Notes: generated from the sequence alone by a model not told the origin. A DNA stretch of 64,000 bases from JAVWHP01 sp036639955 (GCA_036639955.1 JAVWHP010000008.1:1-64000), one strand, 5' to 3'. Positions 18,501-27,027 are shown, numbered from the stretch's first letter. Numbers and translations are program-made.

Positions 18501-19676
18501 ATGGACATATATGAAAAGAGTTTAGAATTACATAAATTACATAGAGGTAAGATATCTATAAATAGTAAAGTTGAAGTTAATAATTTAAATGATTTAGCGC
18601 TAGCTTATAGTCCTGGTGTTGCTCAACCTTGTAGAGAAATAGTTAAAGATATTAATACTGTATATGATTATACGAATAGAGGTAATAGTGTAGCAGTTAT
18701 AAGTGATGGAAGTGCTGTATTAGGTTTAGGTAATATTGGTGCAATACCAGCACTTCCAGTTATGGAAGGTAAGGCTGTTTTATTTAAAACTTTTGCTAAT
18801 ATAGATGCTACTCCTTTATGTATTGATGTTCATACGACTGAGGAGATCATAGCTGTAGTTAAAGCTTTAGCTCCTACTTTTGGTGGTATATTATTAGAAG
18901 ATATAGCAGCACCTAAATGTGTAGAAATAGAAAGAAGATTAAAGAAAGAATTGGATATACCTGTATTTCATGATGATCAACATGGAACTGCTATAATAGC
19001 TTTAGCTGCAATTATTAATGTAATGAGATTAACTAATAAGACTAAAGATAATATAAGAGTAGTAATGAGTGGAGCAGGAGCTGCTGGTAGTTCTATAATT
19101 AAGTTGATGGCAGATTATGGAATTAAACATATAGAAGCTTTTGATTATGATGGTCAAATTAGACAAGTAGATCGTTTATCTTATGATTTCTTAAAGAAAG
19201 AATTATTAGAAGTAGTTAATTTAGAAGGAATTAAGTATGATAGTTTAGCTGATGCATTAGTAGGCGCAGATGTATTTTTAGGAGTATCTGCACCTAATAT
19301 AGTAAGTAAAGAAATGGTAGCTAGTATGGCTGATAAGTGTGCAGTATTTGCTATGGCAAATCCTACACCAGAAATAATGCCAGAAGATGCTATAGAAGCA
19401 GGAGCTTATATAGTAGGATCTGGAAGAAGTGATTATCCAAATCAAGTTAATAACGTATTAGCATTTCCTGGTTTATTTAGAGGAGTATTAGATGCTAAAG
19501 CAACATGTATAAATGAAGAAATGAAAATGGCAGCAGCTAATGCATTAGCATATTTAATAAGTGATGAAGAACTAACTAATGAATATATTATTCCAGGACC
19601 ATTTGATAAAAGAGTAGTAACAAGTATTGCTCAAGCAGTAGCTAAATGTGCGATAGATAAAGAATTGGTACGTTAA
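18501..19676 (+). CDS. NAD(P)-dependent malic enzyme
   Basis: The 391-residue short bacterial form has YSPGVAQPC, the metal- and substrate-binding VFHDDQHGTA, the dinucleotide motif SGAGAAGSS and ANPTPE. It oxidatively decarboxylates malate to pyruvate. There is no C-terminal phosphotransacetylase domain. The two fumarase subunit genes follow at once, so the operon interconverts fumarate, malate and pyruvate, as expected in a fermenting anaerobe. Cofactor preference (NAD or NADP) cannot be decided here. Confidence 0.93.
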   Translation: MDIYEKSLELHKLHRGKISINSKVEVNNLNDLALAYSPGVAQPCREIVKDINTVYDYTNRGNSVAVISDGSAVLGLGNIGAIPALPVMEGKAVLFKTFANIDATPLCIDVHTTEEIIAVVKALAPTFGGILLEDIAAPKCVEIERRLKKELDIPVFHDDQHGTAIIALAAIINVMRLTNKTKDNIRVVMSGAGAAGSSIIKLMADYGIKHIEAFDYDGQIRQVDRLSYDFLKKELLEVVNLEGIKYDSLADALVGADVFLGVSAPNIVSKEMVASMADKCAVFAMANPTPEIMPEDAIEAGAYIVGSGRSDYPNQVNNVLAFPGLFRGVLDAKATCINEEMKMAAANALAYLISDEELTNEYIIPGPFDKRVVTSIAQAVAKCAIDKELVR

Positions 19677-19677
19677 A

Positions 19678-20523
19678 ATGCGTGAATATGATGTTAAAGA
19701 ACTAATACCAATCATTTCTAAGATGGTACAAGATATTAATTTTGCTTATCCTAAAGATGTATATAGTAAGTTAATGGATGCTAAAAATTTAGAAAAGAAT
19801 GCAATAGCTAAACAAACATTAGAATTACTAGAGAAGAATGAAGCTATTGCTAAGGATACTAGAATACCAGTATGTCAAGATACTGGGATGGTCATAGTTT
19901 ATATTAATGTTGGTCAAGATATACATTTAGTTAATGGAGATTTAAATAGTGCTATTAATGAAGGTGTTGCTAAAGGTTATAATGATGGTTATTTACGTAA
20001 GTCTGTAGTAAGTGATCCTTTATTTAATAGACTTAATACTAAAGATAATACTCCTTGTATTATATATACTAATATAGTTCCTGGTGATAAAATAGAATTA
20101 ACATTGAATGCAAAAGGTTTTGGTTCTGAAAATATGTCTGTTATAAAGATGTTACCACCTAGTGCTTCTTTAGCTGGAGTAAAAGAAGTAGTATTAGAAG
20201 CAGTTAAGAATGCTGGTCCTAATGCTTGTCCTCCGATGGTAGTAGGTGTTGGTATTGGTGGTAGTTTTGATTATTGTGCAGTATTAGCTAAAAAAGCTAT
20301 TAGTAGAAGTTTAGATATTAATAATAGTGATCCTTTATATGCTAAATTAGAAAATGAATTACTTTTAGCTATTAATGAACTTGATATTGGGCCTCAAGGA
20401 CTTCATGGTAATACTACTGCTTTAAAGGTAAATATAGAACAGTTTCCTACTCATATAGCTAGTTTACCTGTTGGTGTTAATATTTCTTGTCATATAACTA
20501 GACATGCGAGGATAATCTTATGA
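19678..20523 (+). CDS. Fumarate hydratase class I, alpha subunit (Fe-S hydro-lyase)
   Basis: The 281-residue protein is the N-terminal module of class I fumarases and tartrate dehydratases. Candidate iron-sulfur ligands are in VCQDTGM, near residue 64, with others in ACPPMVVGVGIGG and near the C-terminus. It begins one base after the malic enzyme stop and overlaps the beta gene by 4 bp. Fumarate is the likely substrate because of the neighbouring malic enzyme; L-tartrate is possible in this family. Confidence 0.92.
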   Translation: MREYDVKELIPIISKMVQDINFAYPKDVYSKLMDAKNLEKNAIAKQTLELLEKNEAIAKDTRIPVCQDTGMVIVYINVGQDIHLVNGDLNSAINEGVAKGYNDGYLRKSVVSDPLFNRLNTKDNTPCIIYTNIVPGDKIELTLNAKGFGSENMSVIKMLPPSASLAGVKEVVLEAVKNAGPNACPPMVVGVGIGGSFDYCAVLAKKAISRSLDINNSDPLYAKLENELLLAINELDIGPQGLHGNTTALKVNIEQFPTHIASLPVGVNISCHITRHARIIL

Positions 20524-21041
20524 TAAATTTAAATGTGCCTTTAGATAGGAATAAACTTAAGGAATTACGTGCTGGTGATAGTGTACTTATATCTGGTATA
20601 ATTTATACTGCTAGAGATGCTGCTCATCAAAGAATGTTTGAAATGAGTGAGGCTGGACTAGCACTACCGTTTAATGTCGTTGATCAAATTATATATTATG
20701 TAGGTCCTTCACCAACTCCACCTAATCATATAATAGGTAGTGCCGGTCCAACGACCTCTAAAAGAATGGATAAGTATACTCCATTGCTCTATTCGCAAGG
20801 CTTAGCAGCTACCATAGGTAAGGGGTATAGGAGTGCTGAGGTAGCGGCTGCTATTGTTGCGAATAATGGAATATACTTAGTAGCTATTGGTGGGGCTGGA
20901 GCCCTTTTAGCTCAGTGTATAAAGAAGTGTGAAGTAATAGCTTTTGATGATTTAGGTACTGAAGCTATTCATAAATTAGAAGTGATAGACTTTCCTTGTG
21001 TTGTAGCTATAGATACGTTAGGTAATAATCTATATGAGTAA
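20520..21041 (+). CDS. Fumarate hydratase class I, beta subunit (Fe-S hydro-lyase)
   Basis: The 173-residue C-terminal module has RAGDSVLISG, the substrate loop TARDAAHQRM, and GPTTSKRMDKYTP. It pairs with the alpha subunit to form the active oxygen-sensitive enzyme. It overlaps the alpha gene (ATGA-type junction at 20520) and the cutC gene by 8 bp, so the four genes are tightly coupled. Confidence 0.92.
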   Translation: MINLNVPLDRNKLKELRAGDSVLISGIIYTARDAAHQRMFEMSEAGLALPFNVVDQIIYYVGPSPTPPNHIIGSAGPTTSKRMDKYTPLLYSQGLAATIGKGYRSAEVAAAIVANNGIYLVAIGGAGALLAQCIKKCEVIAFDDLGTEAIHKLEVIDFPCVVAIDTLGNNLYE

Positions 21042-21783
21042 TATAATATTTGAAGTATGTGCAGGTAGTTATGAAGATGTAGTTAATGCTAGTGATGGGG
21101 GAGCTTCTAGAATAGAATTAAATTCAGCTTTATATTTAGGAGGATTAACTCCTAGTTTAGCTGAATTTAATTTAAGTTATGCTTATACTAAGCTCCCCAT
21201 CATAGTTATGATTAGACCTAGACCTGCTGGTTTCTATTATAACCAATATGAATTTAATACTATGTATGAAGATGCTAAAATTTTAATTAATCATGGTGCT
21301 GCTGGTATTGCTTTTGGTTGCCTTAACTTAGACTGCTCAATTGACATTGCTAAATGTCAATCGCTAGTGAAACTAGCTCACGATAATAATCGTGAAGCAG
21401 TCTTCCACCGTGCCTTTGATCTAATTCCTAATCAGTTAGAAGCCATTCATCAATTAATTGATTTAGGTTTTGATCGTGTTTTAACTAGTTGTGGAGCAAC
21501 TAGTGCTCCTTTAGTACCCAATAGTTTTATAGATCTTATTAAGGCTTCTAAAGGCTCTATTGATATCCTAGCAGGATGTGGTTTTAATAAAGATAACATT
21601 AAAGAATTTATAACTAAAACTAATATTAAAGAAATTCACGCATCAGCCAAAACCTACAAGTTAGATCCAACAACATCTAATAGTAACGTAAGCTATTCTT
21701 ATTCTAATATTCAAGACAGCTATGAAATTTGTAGTCTATCTAATATTAAAGAAATAACTAAACTTCTTAAAACTATAAAATAA
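21034..21783 (+). CDS. cutC: CutC family protein
   Basis: This 249-residue TIM-barrel protein has the family signature segments FEVCAGSYEDVVNA, GGASRIELNSAL and MIRPRPAGFYY. CutC was named for copper homeostasis, but its real function is not settled. It starts inside the fumarase beta gene and ends the malate/fumarate operon. The link between CutC and this pathway is not obvious and may be simple operon hitch-hiking. Confidence 0.9.
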   Translation: MSNIIFEVCAGSYEDVVNASDGGASRIELNSALYLGGLTPSLAEFNLSYAYTKLPIIVMIRPRPAGFYYNQYEFNTMYEDAKILINHGAAGIAFGCLNLDCSIDIAKCQSLVKLAHDNNREAVFHRAFDLIPNQLEAIHQLIDLGFDRVLTSCGATSAPLVPNSFIDLIKASKGSIDILAGCGFNKDNIKEFITKTNIKEIHASAKTYKLDPTTSNSNVSYSYSNIQDSYEICSLSNIKEITKLLKTIK

Positions 21784-21820
21784 TATAAAACTAGCCATTT
21801 TGAATGTGGCTAGTTTTATA
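21784..21820 (+). terminator. Rho-independent terminator after cutC
   Basis: TATAAAACTAGCCA (21784-21797) pairs perfectly with TGGCTAGTTTTATA (21807-21820). The stem is symmetric and can also act on the opposite strand. Confidence 0.85.
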
Positions 21821-21873
21821 TTATATAATATTATAAATACTATGCTATAATAAATAATATAAGGAGTGATAAT

Positions 21874-22539
21874 ATGCGTATAGTTATAATAGATAATTTA
21901 GATTTTACTTCTAAATTAATTATAGGTCTATTAAGTTCTACTAAAGAAGAACTTATCTTTAATCATTATATTGATTTAGATTCTTTTATTAATTCTAATA
22001 AAGTAGATACTCAAGTGCTATTTCTTCCTATAATATATAATAATCATAATATAGATATTATATTAAATAGAATTAGTTCTAATATGAGTATAGTATATAC
22101 TCATGCTTTTCTTTCTTTAATTACTCCTAATAATTTAATATATTATTTACCAGATAATAATTTAAATAGTCTTAAGTCTATTATTACTAATATTAGTAAA
22201 ACTGATAATATATTTAAAGAGTATTTCTTAAATTATAATGGTATTAAAGCAGTTTTAAAATACAAGGATATTATATATATTGAAAAGTTAGAAAAGAATT
22301 TAGTTTATCATACTACTAGTGGTATCTTTTATGAAAGAGCTTCTATTAATAAAAAAGAATTGGCTTTAGTTAATTATAATTTTATTAGAATTCATGTTTC
22401 TTATTTAGTTAATTTTAATTGGGTTTTTAAGATTAATGATAATATTTTAACTTTAACTAATAATGAGGAATTACCTATTTCTAGATCTAAAAAGAAACTA
22501 GTTGAGAATCATATTAGATCATTAACTAAGTTGGACTAA
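21874..22539 (+). CDS. LytTR-family DNA-binding regulator with an atypical receiver-like domain
   Basis: The 221-residue protein has a C-terminal LytTR DNA-binding domain (about 120-218): the strand IKAVLKYKDIIYIEKLEKN, then FIRIHVSYLVNFNWVFKIN and the final LPISRSKKKL. The N-terminal 110 residues have a receiver-like size and start (MRIVIIDN), but the position where the phospho-acceptor Asp is expected reads VLFLPIIYNN. Phosphorylation is therefore doubtful. No histidine kinase gene is adjacent. It is a monocistronic gene with AAGGAG and its own upstream -10-like region. Confidence 0.8.
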   Translation: MRIVIIDNLDFTSKLIIGLLSSTKEELIFNHYIDLDSFINSNKVDTQVLFLPIIYNNHNIDIILNRISSNMSIVYTHAFLSLITPNNLIYYLPDNNLNSLKSIITNISKTDNIFKEYFLNYNGIKAVLKYKDIIYIEKLEKNLVYHTTSGIFYERASINKKELALVNYNFIRIHVSYLVNFNWVFKINDNILTLTNNEELPISRSKKKLVENHIRSLTKLD

Positions 22540-22564
22540 TTCTATACTAGTCTTTCCACTTCTA

Positions 22565-22592
22565 TAGACTTATTAGATATATGATATATAAT
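22565..22592 (+). promoter_or_regulatory. Promoter of the structured RNA region
   Basis: A -35-like TAGACT (22565-22570) and a perfect -10 TATAAT (22587-22592) are separated by 16 bp. Transcription would begin near 22599. Confidence 0.55.
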
Positions 22593-22598
22593 GTAAAT

Positions 22599-23014
22599 GT
22601 AAAGAAGGAGTAGTAAAAGAAAGAGAGCGGTGGTAACATGGGAACATCAGTTACTAATAGGTTGTAAGCTAATAAAAGCGTAATAAAACAATCTATTTAG
22701 ATAAACAGGAAAACTTTACAGATTGAGTAGGTAAGACTTTGCTAATTGTAAACATCTTAGGTGAAAGCTAAAAAGAGTTTAAGTAAACTAAAGAGCAAAG
22801 ATAAGTAAGGTAAAGTGGAACTGACAACAGAATGTATCTAGTAGTTTAAAATAAAACGAAGGATACGAAGGACATGTTCAATAAAGTAAGCTAGAACATG
22901 TAGTTACAAAGAAGTAAAGTTTAGAATGATTGCGACGATTAAATTAGATTGAAGTTGATTAAAGTTTCGGCTTGTGTTGGAACGAGTAAAAAGCCCCTAG
23001 TAATAGGGGCTTTT
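22599..23014 (+). ncRNA. Candidate large structured non-coding RNA, about 416 nt, unknown class
   Basis: This region has no gene but has a promoter, many nested stems and a strong terminator. Visible helices are: TGGTAAC (22631-22637) with GTTACTA (22650-22656), capped by an ATG/CAT stem on a GNRA-type GGAA loop (22638-22647); CAATCT/AGATTG (22689-22694, 22720-22725); CTTTGCT/AGCAAAG (22737-22743, 22794-22800) enclosing AGTTT/AAACT (22776-22789); and ACATGTTC/GAACATGT (22872-22879, 22894-22901). The + strand is strongly purine rich, unlike the flanks. I found no hallmark of RNase P RNA, tmRNA, SRP RNA or a T-box. It could belong to a known large-RNA class that I cannot recognise by eye. Confidence 0.6.
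22989..23014 (+). terminator. Rho-independent terminator of the structured RNA
   Basis: AAAAGCCCCTA (22989-22999) pairs with TAGGGGCTTTT (23004-23014) across GTAA. This is the most GC-rich terminator stem of the window. Confidence 0.92.
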
Positions 23015-23144
23015 AAATTATCTAATGTAATAAGAATTTTACTTATATAATATCATAATAGTAATTATTCAATCATAAAAATACTCTGTATTTTAGTATT
23101 TACTTTACCTTAATAATAATTATAAAAAATTATTAAAATATCTG

Positions 23145-23173
23145 TTTAGTTAAACCATAATATTTGGTATAAT
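23145..23173 (+). promoter_or_regulatory. Promoter of rsmG
   Basis: An extended -10, TGG-TATAAT, spans 23165-23173. The -35 candidate TGTTTA at 23145-23150 is weak. The GGAGGTGA ribosome site follows at about 23185. The remainder of 23015-23144 is AT-rich with no visible feature. Confidence 0.5.
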
Positions 23174-23198
23174 AAACAGTACCCGGAGGTGAGTATAG

Positions 23199-23915
23199 AT
23201 GAATAAATATAGTGATTACTTTGTTAAAAGTTTAGAAGGGCATGGAATAGTATTGAGTGATCTTCAATTATTACAATTTGATAACTATGCTAAACTTTTA
23301 ATAGAGTGGAATAATAAAATGAATTTAACTGCTATATTAGACTTAGAAGATATATATGAAAAGCACTTCTTAGATTCTATATTACCTAGTTTTTATTATA
23401 AGATAGAAGGTAAACTTTGTGATGTTGGTGCTGGTGCTGGTTTCCCATCTTTACCATTAAAGATTATATATCCAGAATTAGAAGTAACTATTGTAGAACC
23501 TTTAGGAAAACGTTGTTTATTTTTAAATGAAGTAGTAAAACAATTAAAGTTAAATAATGTTACTATAGCTAATGAACGTAGTGAAGATTATGTTAAACTA
23601 CATAGAGAAGAATTTGATATAGTTAGTGCTAGAGCTGTAGCTAATCTAGCTGTATTAAGTGAATTGTGTATTCCTTTAGTTAAAATGAATGGTACTTTCT
23701 TAGCATTAAAGGGTATGCATGGTGATGAAGAATATAATGTAGCTAAAAAAGCAATAGATATATTAGGCTGTGAATTAATAAAACGTTATGAATATAAATT
23801 AAGTGATGACTCCTTAAGAATAAATTTTGCTTTTAAAAAAATAAAGCATACAGCTATTAAATATCCAAGAGTATATGGAAAAATTAAGAAGAGTCCTTTA
23901 GGAGGAAATATATGA
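23199..23915 (+). CDS. rsmG: 16S rRNA (guanine(527)-N7)-methyltransferase
   Basis: This 238-residue SAM-dependent methyltransferase has the glycine-rich SAM loop DVGAGAGFPSLPLKI. It methylates G527 of 16S rRNA; loss gives low-level streptomycin resistance in other bacteria. It lies upstream of noc-parA-parB, the order seen near the chromosomal origin in Bacillus and relatives, and overlaps noc by 4 bp. The GGAGGTGA site supports the start. Confidence 0.95.
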   Translation: MNKYSDYFVKSLEGHGIVLSDLQLLQFDNYAKLLIEWNNKMNLTAILDLEDIYEKHFLDSILPSFYYKIEGKLCDVGAGAGFPSLPLKIIYPELEVTIVEPLGKRCLFLNEVVKQLKLNNVTIANERSEDYVKLHREEFDIVSARAVANLAVLSELCIPLVKMNGTFLALKGMHGDEEYNVAKKAIDILGCELIKRYEYKLSDDSLRINFAFKKIKHTAIKYPRVYGKIKKSPLGGNI

Positions 23916-24670
23916 AAGAATTTGTAAAGATAGGAATAGATGAAATTGTTGCTAATCCTTATCAACCTAGATTAGATTTTGATCCTGAATTATTAATGGA
24001 TTTAGCACAATCTATAAGGGCTAATGGTTTGATACATCCTATTTCCGTACGACGTACGGATAAGGGGTATGAGATTGTAGCTGGAGAACGTAGATATCGT
24101 GCTATGAAGATGATAGGTATACAAGAACTACAAGTTAATGTAATGGATGCTAATGAATTACAAATGGCAGAAATGGCTTTAGTAGAAAATATACAAAGAG
24201 AAAATCTAAGTGCAGTAGAAGAAGCTAAATCTTATGTTCAAATTATGAAAGGATCTAAGCTAACACAAGCACAATTAGCATTAAAGATTGGTAAGTCACA
24301 GTCTTCTATAGCTAATAAAATAAGATTATTAAATTTAGATGAAGATGTACAAACAGCAGTAATAACCCATAAAATTAGTGAGAGACATGCTAGAGCATTA
24401 TTAAATGAAACAAAAGAACAACAAAAAGAGTATCTAAAATCAATAATTGATGATAAACTAAAAGTAGCACAAATAGAAACTATAGTTAAGAAGGCTCACC
24501 AACCAGTTGTAGCTAAACCAAAATTTAAAGCAGTAACAAAGAATGTTAAATTAGGAATAAATACAGTAAAACAAGCAGTAGCAATGAGTAAGAAAACAGG
24601 TATTACTGTTAATATGCAAGAAGAAGAAAATGAAGAAGAATATAGAATAACAATTGTATTTCCAAAATAA
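23912..24670 (+). CDS. noc: Nucleoid occlusion protein, ParB-like
   Basis: The 252-residue ParB-family protein has the N-terminal box NPYQPRLDFD, the CTP-binding segment VAGERRYRAMK, and an HTH in the middle (LTQAQLALKIGKSQSSIANK). Two ParB-like genes flank parA. By position next to rsmG, this first copy is the Noc type, which blocks division over the nucleoid, and the second is the segregation ParB. Noc and ParB are close paralogs, so the split rests mainly on synteny. Confidence 0.85.
   Translation: MKEFVKIGIDEIVANPYQPRLDFDPELLMDLAQSIRANGLIHPISVRRTDKGYEIVAGERRYRAMKMIGIQELQVNVMDANELQMAEMALVENIQRENLSAVEEAKSYVQIMKGSKLTQAQLALKIGKSQSSIANKIRLLNLDEDVQTAVITHKISERHARALLNETKEQQKEYLKSIIDDKLKVAQIETIVKKAHQPVVAKPKFKAVTKNVKLGINTVKQAVAMSKKTGITVNMQEEENEEEYRITIVFPK
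24044..24060. repeat. 17-bp perfect GC-richer palindrome inside noc
   Basis: TCCGTACG-A-CGTACGGA is an exact inverted repeat within codons for the SVRRTDKG stretch of Noc. It does not match the known parS or Noc-binding consensus. It may be chance or a regulatory or protein-binding site. Confidence 0.35.
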
Positions 24671-24688
24671 AAGATAGGATGTGTTAAG

Positions 24689-25456
24689 ATGGGAAAAATA
24701 ATAGCTGTTTCAAATCAAAAAGGTGGAGTAGGTAAAACTACTACTAGTATTAATTTAGCTGCTGGATTAGGCTACTTAGGAAAAAGAGTTCTTTTAGTAG
24801 ATTTTGATCCACAAGGAAACGCTACTCAAGGAATTGGAACTAAGGTTAATAGTAAGTTTCCTTGTGTATATAATTTAATAATGGAAGATTGTGAAGTTAA
24901 AGATGTAGTATGTCACTTAAATACACCTCCAGTAGACATTATACCTGCTAGTATAAATTTAGCAGGGGCAGATCTACAAATGGCAAAATTTGAAGTAGGT
25001 AAAGAAGAATTACTAAAGAAGAAATTAGATGTAGTAAGAGATGATTATGATTTTATCATTATAGATTGTCCACCTTCATTAGGTTTATTAAATACTAATG
25101 CTTTAACAGCTGCTGATTCAGTAATTATACCTGTTCAATGTGAATATTATGCATTAGAAGGGGTTACTCAATTATTAATGACTATAAGATTAGTACAGCA
25201 GTTATTTAATAAGAATTTAATAATAGAAGGGGTAGTACTTACAATGTATGATGCTAGAACTAAACTTAGTGTAGAAGTTCAACAAGAAGTAAGAAAGCAT
25301 TTTAAAGATCGTGTATATAAGAGTTTTATCCCACGTAATGTTAAACTTAGTGAAGCTCCATCTCGTGGAATGTCAATCTTTGAATATGATGTACAATGTT
25401 TAGGTGCAAAAGCTTATGCAGGATTAGCTAGTGAATTAGTTAAAATGAATAGATAG
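24689..25456 (+). CDS. parA: ParA-family chromosome partitioning ATPase (Soj)
   Basis: The 255-residue protein has the deviant Walker A KGGVGKTTTS at residues 11-20, VDFDPQGNATQGIG and IIIDCPPSLG. It is a DNA-binding ATPase that works with ParB and parS sites in origin segregation and also modulates DnaA in Bacillus. It lies 18 bp after noc and 20 bp before parB in one operon. Confidence 0.95.
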   Translation: MGKIIAVSNQKGGVGKTTTSINLAAGLGYLGKRVLLVDFDPQGNATQGIGTKVNSKFPCVYNLIMEDCEVKDVVCHLNTPPVDIIPASINLAGADLQMAKFEVGKEELLKKKLDVVRDDYDFIIIDCPPSLGLLNTNALTAADSVIIPVQCEYYALEGVTQLLMTIRLVQQLFNKNLIIEGVVLTMYDARTKLSVEVQQEVRKHFKDRVYKSFIPRNVKLSEAPSRGMSIFEYDVQCLGAKAYAGLASELVKMNR

Positions 25457-25476
25457 TAGTAAACAAGGAGGATTAT

Positions 25477-26361
25477 ATGAGTAAAAAAGAAAGTTCTCAT
25501 TTAGGTAAAGGATTAGAAGCAATCTTTGGTGAAAGTCTATCTGATGTTTTAGAAGATATCCAACAAGGAAGTAATGATGCCTATGTGAATGGTAAATGTG
25601 AAGTGCTAGTTAAGGATATTAAACCAAATCCTTATCAACCACGTAAAAAATTTGATGAAGCTAAAATAAAAGAATTAGCAGATTCTATAGTTATGCATGG
25701 GGTATTTACTCCAATCTTAATTAAAAAGACGATTAATGGTTATGAATTAGTTGCTGGAGAACGACGTTTACGTGCTTCGAAACTTGCTAAATTAGAAAAA
25801 ATACCTGCTATATTAGTTGATTTTGATGATCAACAAATGATGGAAATAGCATTATTAGAAAACATTCAACGTGAAGATCTTAATGCTATAGAAGAAGCAA
25901 TAGGTTACTCAAAACTTATAGATAAGTTAGGTTATACTCAAGACCAATTAGCTAGTAGAATAGGTAAAAGTAGAGAGTATGTAGCTAACTTATTAAGATT
26001 ATTAAAGTTACCTACTAAGGTTCAAGAATATGTTATTAATAAAAAATTAACTATGGGACATGTACGTGCATTATTAGGTTTAGATAATAAAGATGATATA
26101 GAAATAGTAGCTATGCAAGCAATTAATCAAGGCTTATCTGTACGTAATGTAGAGAAACTAGTTAAATCTTTAAATGAACCTATAACTAATTCTAATTCGA
26201 AGAAGAATTATACTGAATTTGGAAATGTTGAAGCTATAATTCAATCTCGTCTACAAACACAAGTAAGAATTGACAATAAACAAATAGCAATTCGTTATAA
26301 TGATGTAGAAGATTTAAATCGTATTTTAGAACTAATTGGTTGTTTAGAAGAACAATCATAA
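25477..26361 (+). CDS. parB: ParB-family chromosome partitioning protein (Spo0J)
   Basis: The 294-residue protein has a short N-terminal tail with LGKGLEAIFGE, which stimulates ParA, then NPYQPRKKFD, the CTP-binding VAGERRLRASK, LLENIQRED and the HTH GYTQDQLASRIGKSREYVAN. It loads on parS and spreads as a CTP-dependent clamp. It is slightly longer than the Noc paralog and has the ParA-contact tail that Noc lacks, which supports the division of roles. Confidence 0.95.
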   Translation: MSKKESSHLGKGLEAIFGESLSDVLEDIQQGSNDAYVNGKCEVLVKDIKPNPYQPRKKFDEAKIKELADSIVMHGVFTPILIKKTINGYELVAGERRLRASKLAKLEKIPAILVDFDDQQMMEIALLENIQREDLNAIEEAIGYSKLIDKLGYTQDQLASRIGKSREYVANLLRLLKLPTKVQEYVINKKLTMGHVRALLGLDNKDDIEIVAMQAINQGLSVRNVEKLVKSLNEPITNSNSKKNYTEFGNVEAIIQSRLQTQVRIDNKQIAIRYNDVEDLNRILELIGCLEEQS

Positions 26362-26381
26362 CGTCCTTATATAACTATTAT

Positions 26382-26410
26382 AATGTTGTAGCTATGCTAC
26401 AACATTTTTA
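26382..26410 (+). terminator. Rho-independent terminator after parB
   Basis: AATGTTGTAGC (26382-26392) pairs with GCTACAACATT (26396-26406), with a T run after the stem. The loop is only three bases. Confidence 0.85.
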
Positions 26411-26475
26411 TATAGGTAACAGTTTATATTAGGATAATCATAAATCATTACATACAAGTAATTAGGAGGTATGTA

Positions 26476-27027
26476 ATGGATATAACAATGTTAACAAATT
26501 TATTAAAGCAAAGTGATAGTTATAATAATATTTATGATTGTGAATGCTGGGATTCTTTATGGAAGTCATATATTAATGAAAAAGAAAAGGAATACTGTAT
26601 TTTAAGTGTAAAGGAAGCTATTCATCGTATTATAAGTGAGGAAAATTTTCGTAATAAATCAAATTTTACTTCTTGTGAGGATAGTGGTGTTAATATAAGG
26701 GTTGGGAATATTTGTTATGTAGATTTTGGTTTATCTTATATTAATGAAGCTGGTTATCAGCATTTTGGTCTAATTATGAGCATAAAACATGGGAAAGCTT
26801 TAGTTATTCCTATGACTAGTAATCATAATACTTATTTAAATGCTAATCTTCGTGATCATCTACTTCCTATTGGTTTAATTAAAGGGATGAATCGTCCTTC
26901 TGTATTATTTTTAAATGATGCTCGTTTTATTAATACTGCTCGTATTATTGATGTTAAGGCTTATATTCCTAAGTCTAGTAATTTATTTAAAGACATCCAA
27001 ACTAAATTATTTAATTGTATGATGTAA
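26476..27027 (+). CDS. PemK/MazF-like protein without a visible antitoxin
   Basis: The C-terminal 115 residues of this 183-residue protein look like the PemK/MazF barrel: VGNICYVDFGLSYINEAGYQ, then LIMSIKHGKALVIPMTSN, a loop and FLNDARFINTARIID. MazF-type proteins are ribosome-independent mRNA nucleases. Here the N-terminal 65 residues are an unusual extension and there is no small antitoxin gene on either side. It may be a domesticated or inactive fold. AGGAGG precedes the start. Confidence 0.65.
   Translation: MDITMLTNLLKQSDSYNNIYDCECWDSLWKSYINEKEKEYCILSVKEAIHRIISEENFRNKSNFTSCEDSGVNIRVGNICYVDFGLSYINEAGYQHFGLIMSIKHGKALVIPMTSNHNTYLNANLRDHLLPIGLIKGMNRPSVLFLNDARFINTARIIDVKAYIPKSSNLFKDIQTKLFNCMM

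Noticed and set aside
22599..23014. RNase P RNA, tmRNA, SRP RNA or T-box as identity of the structured RNA
   Set aside because: The universal RNase P segment GAAAGUCC, the tmRNA tRNA-like ends with CCA, the SRP GGAAGC-type loop and the T-box core were looked for and not found. The region also ends in a terminator about 185 bp before the next gene, which does not fit a leader.
23199..26361. parS sites in the rsmG-noc-parA-parB operon
   Set aside because: No sequence close to the parS consensus TGTTTCACGTGAAACA was seen by eye in this operon or nearby; the only notable palindrome (24044-24060) differs from it.
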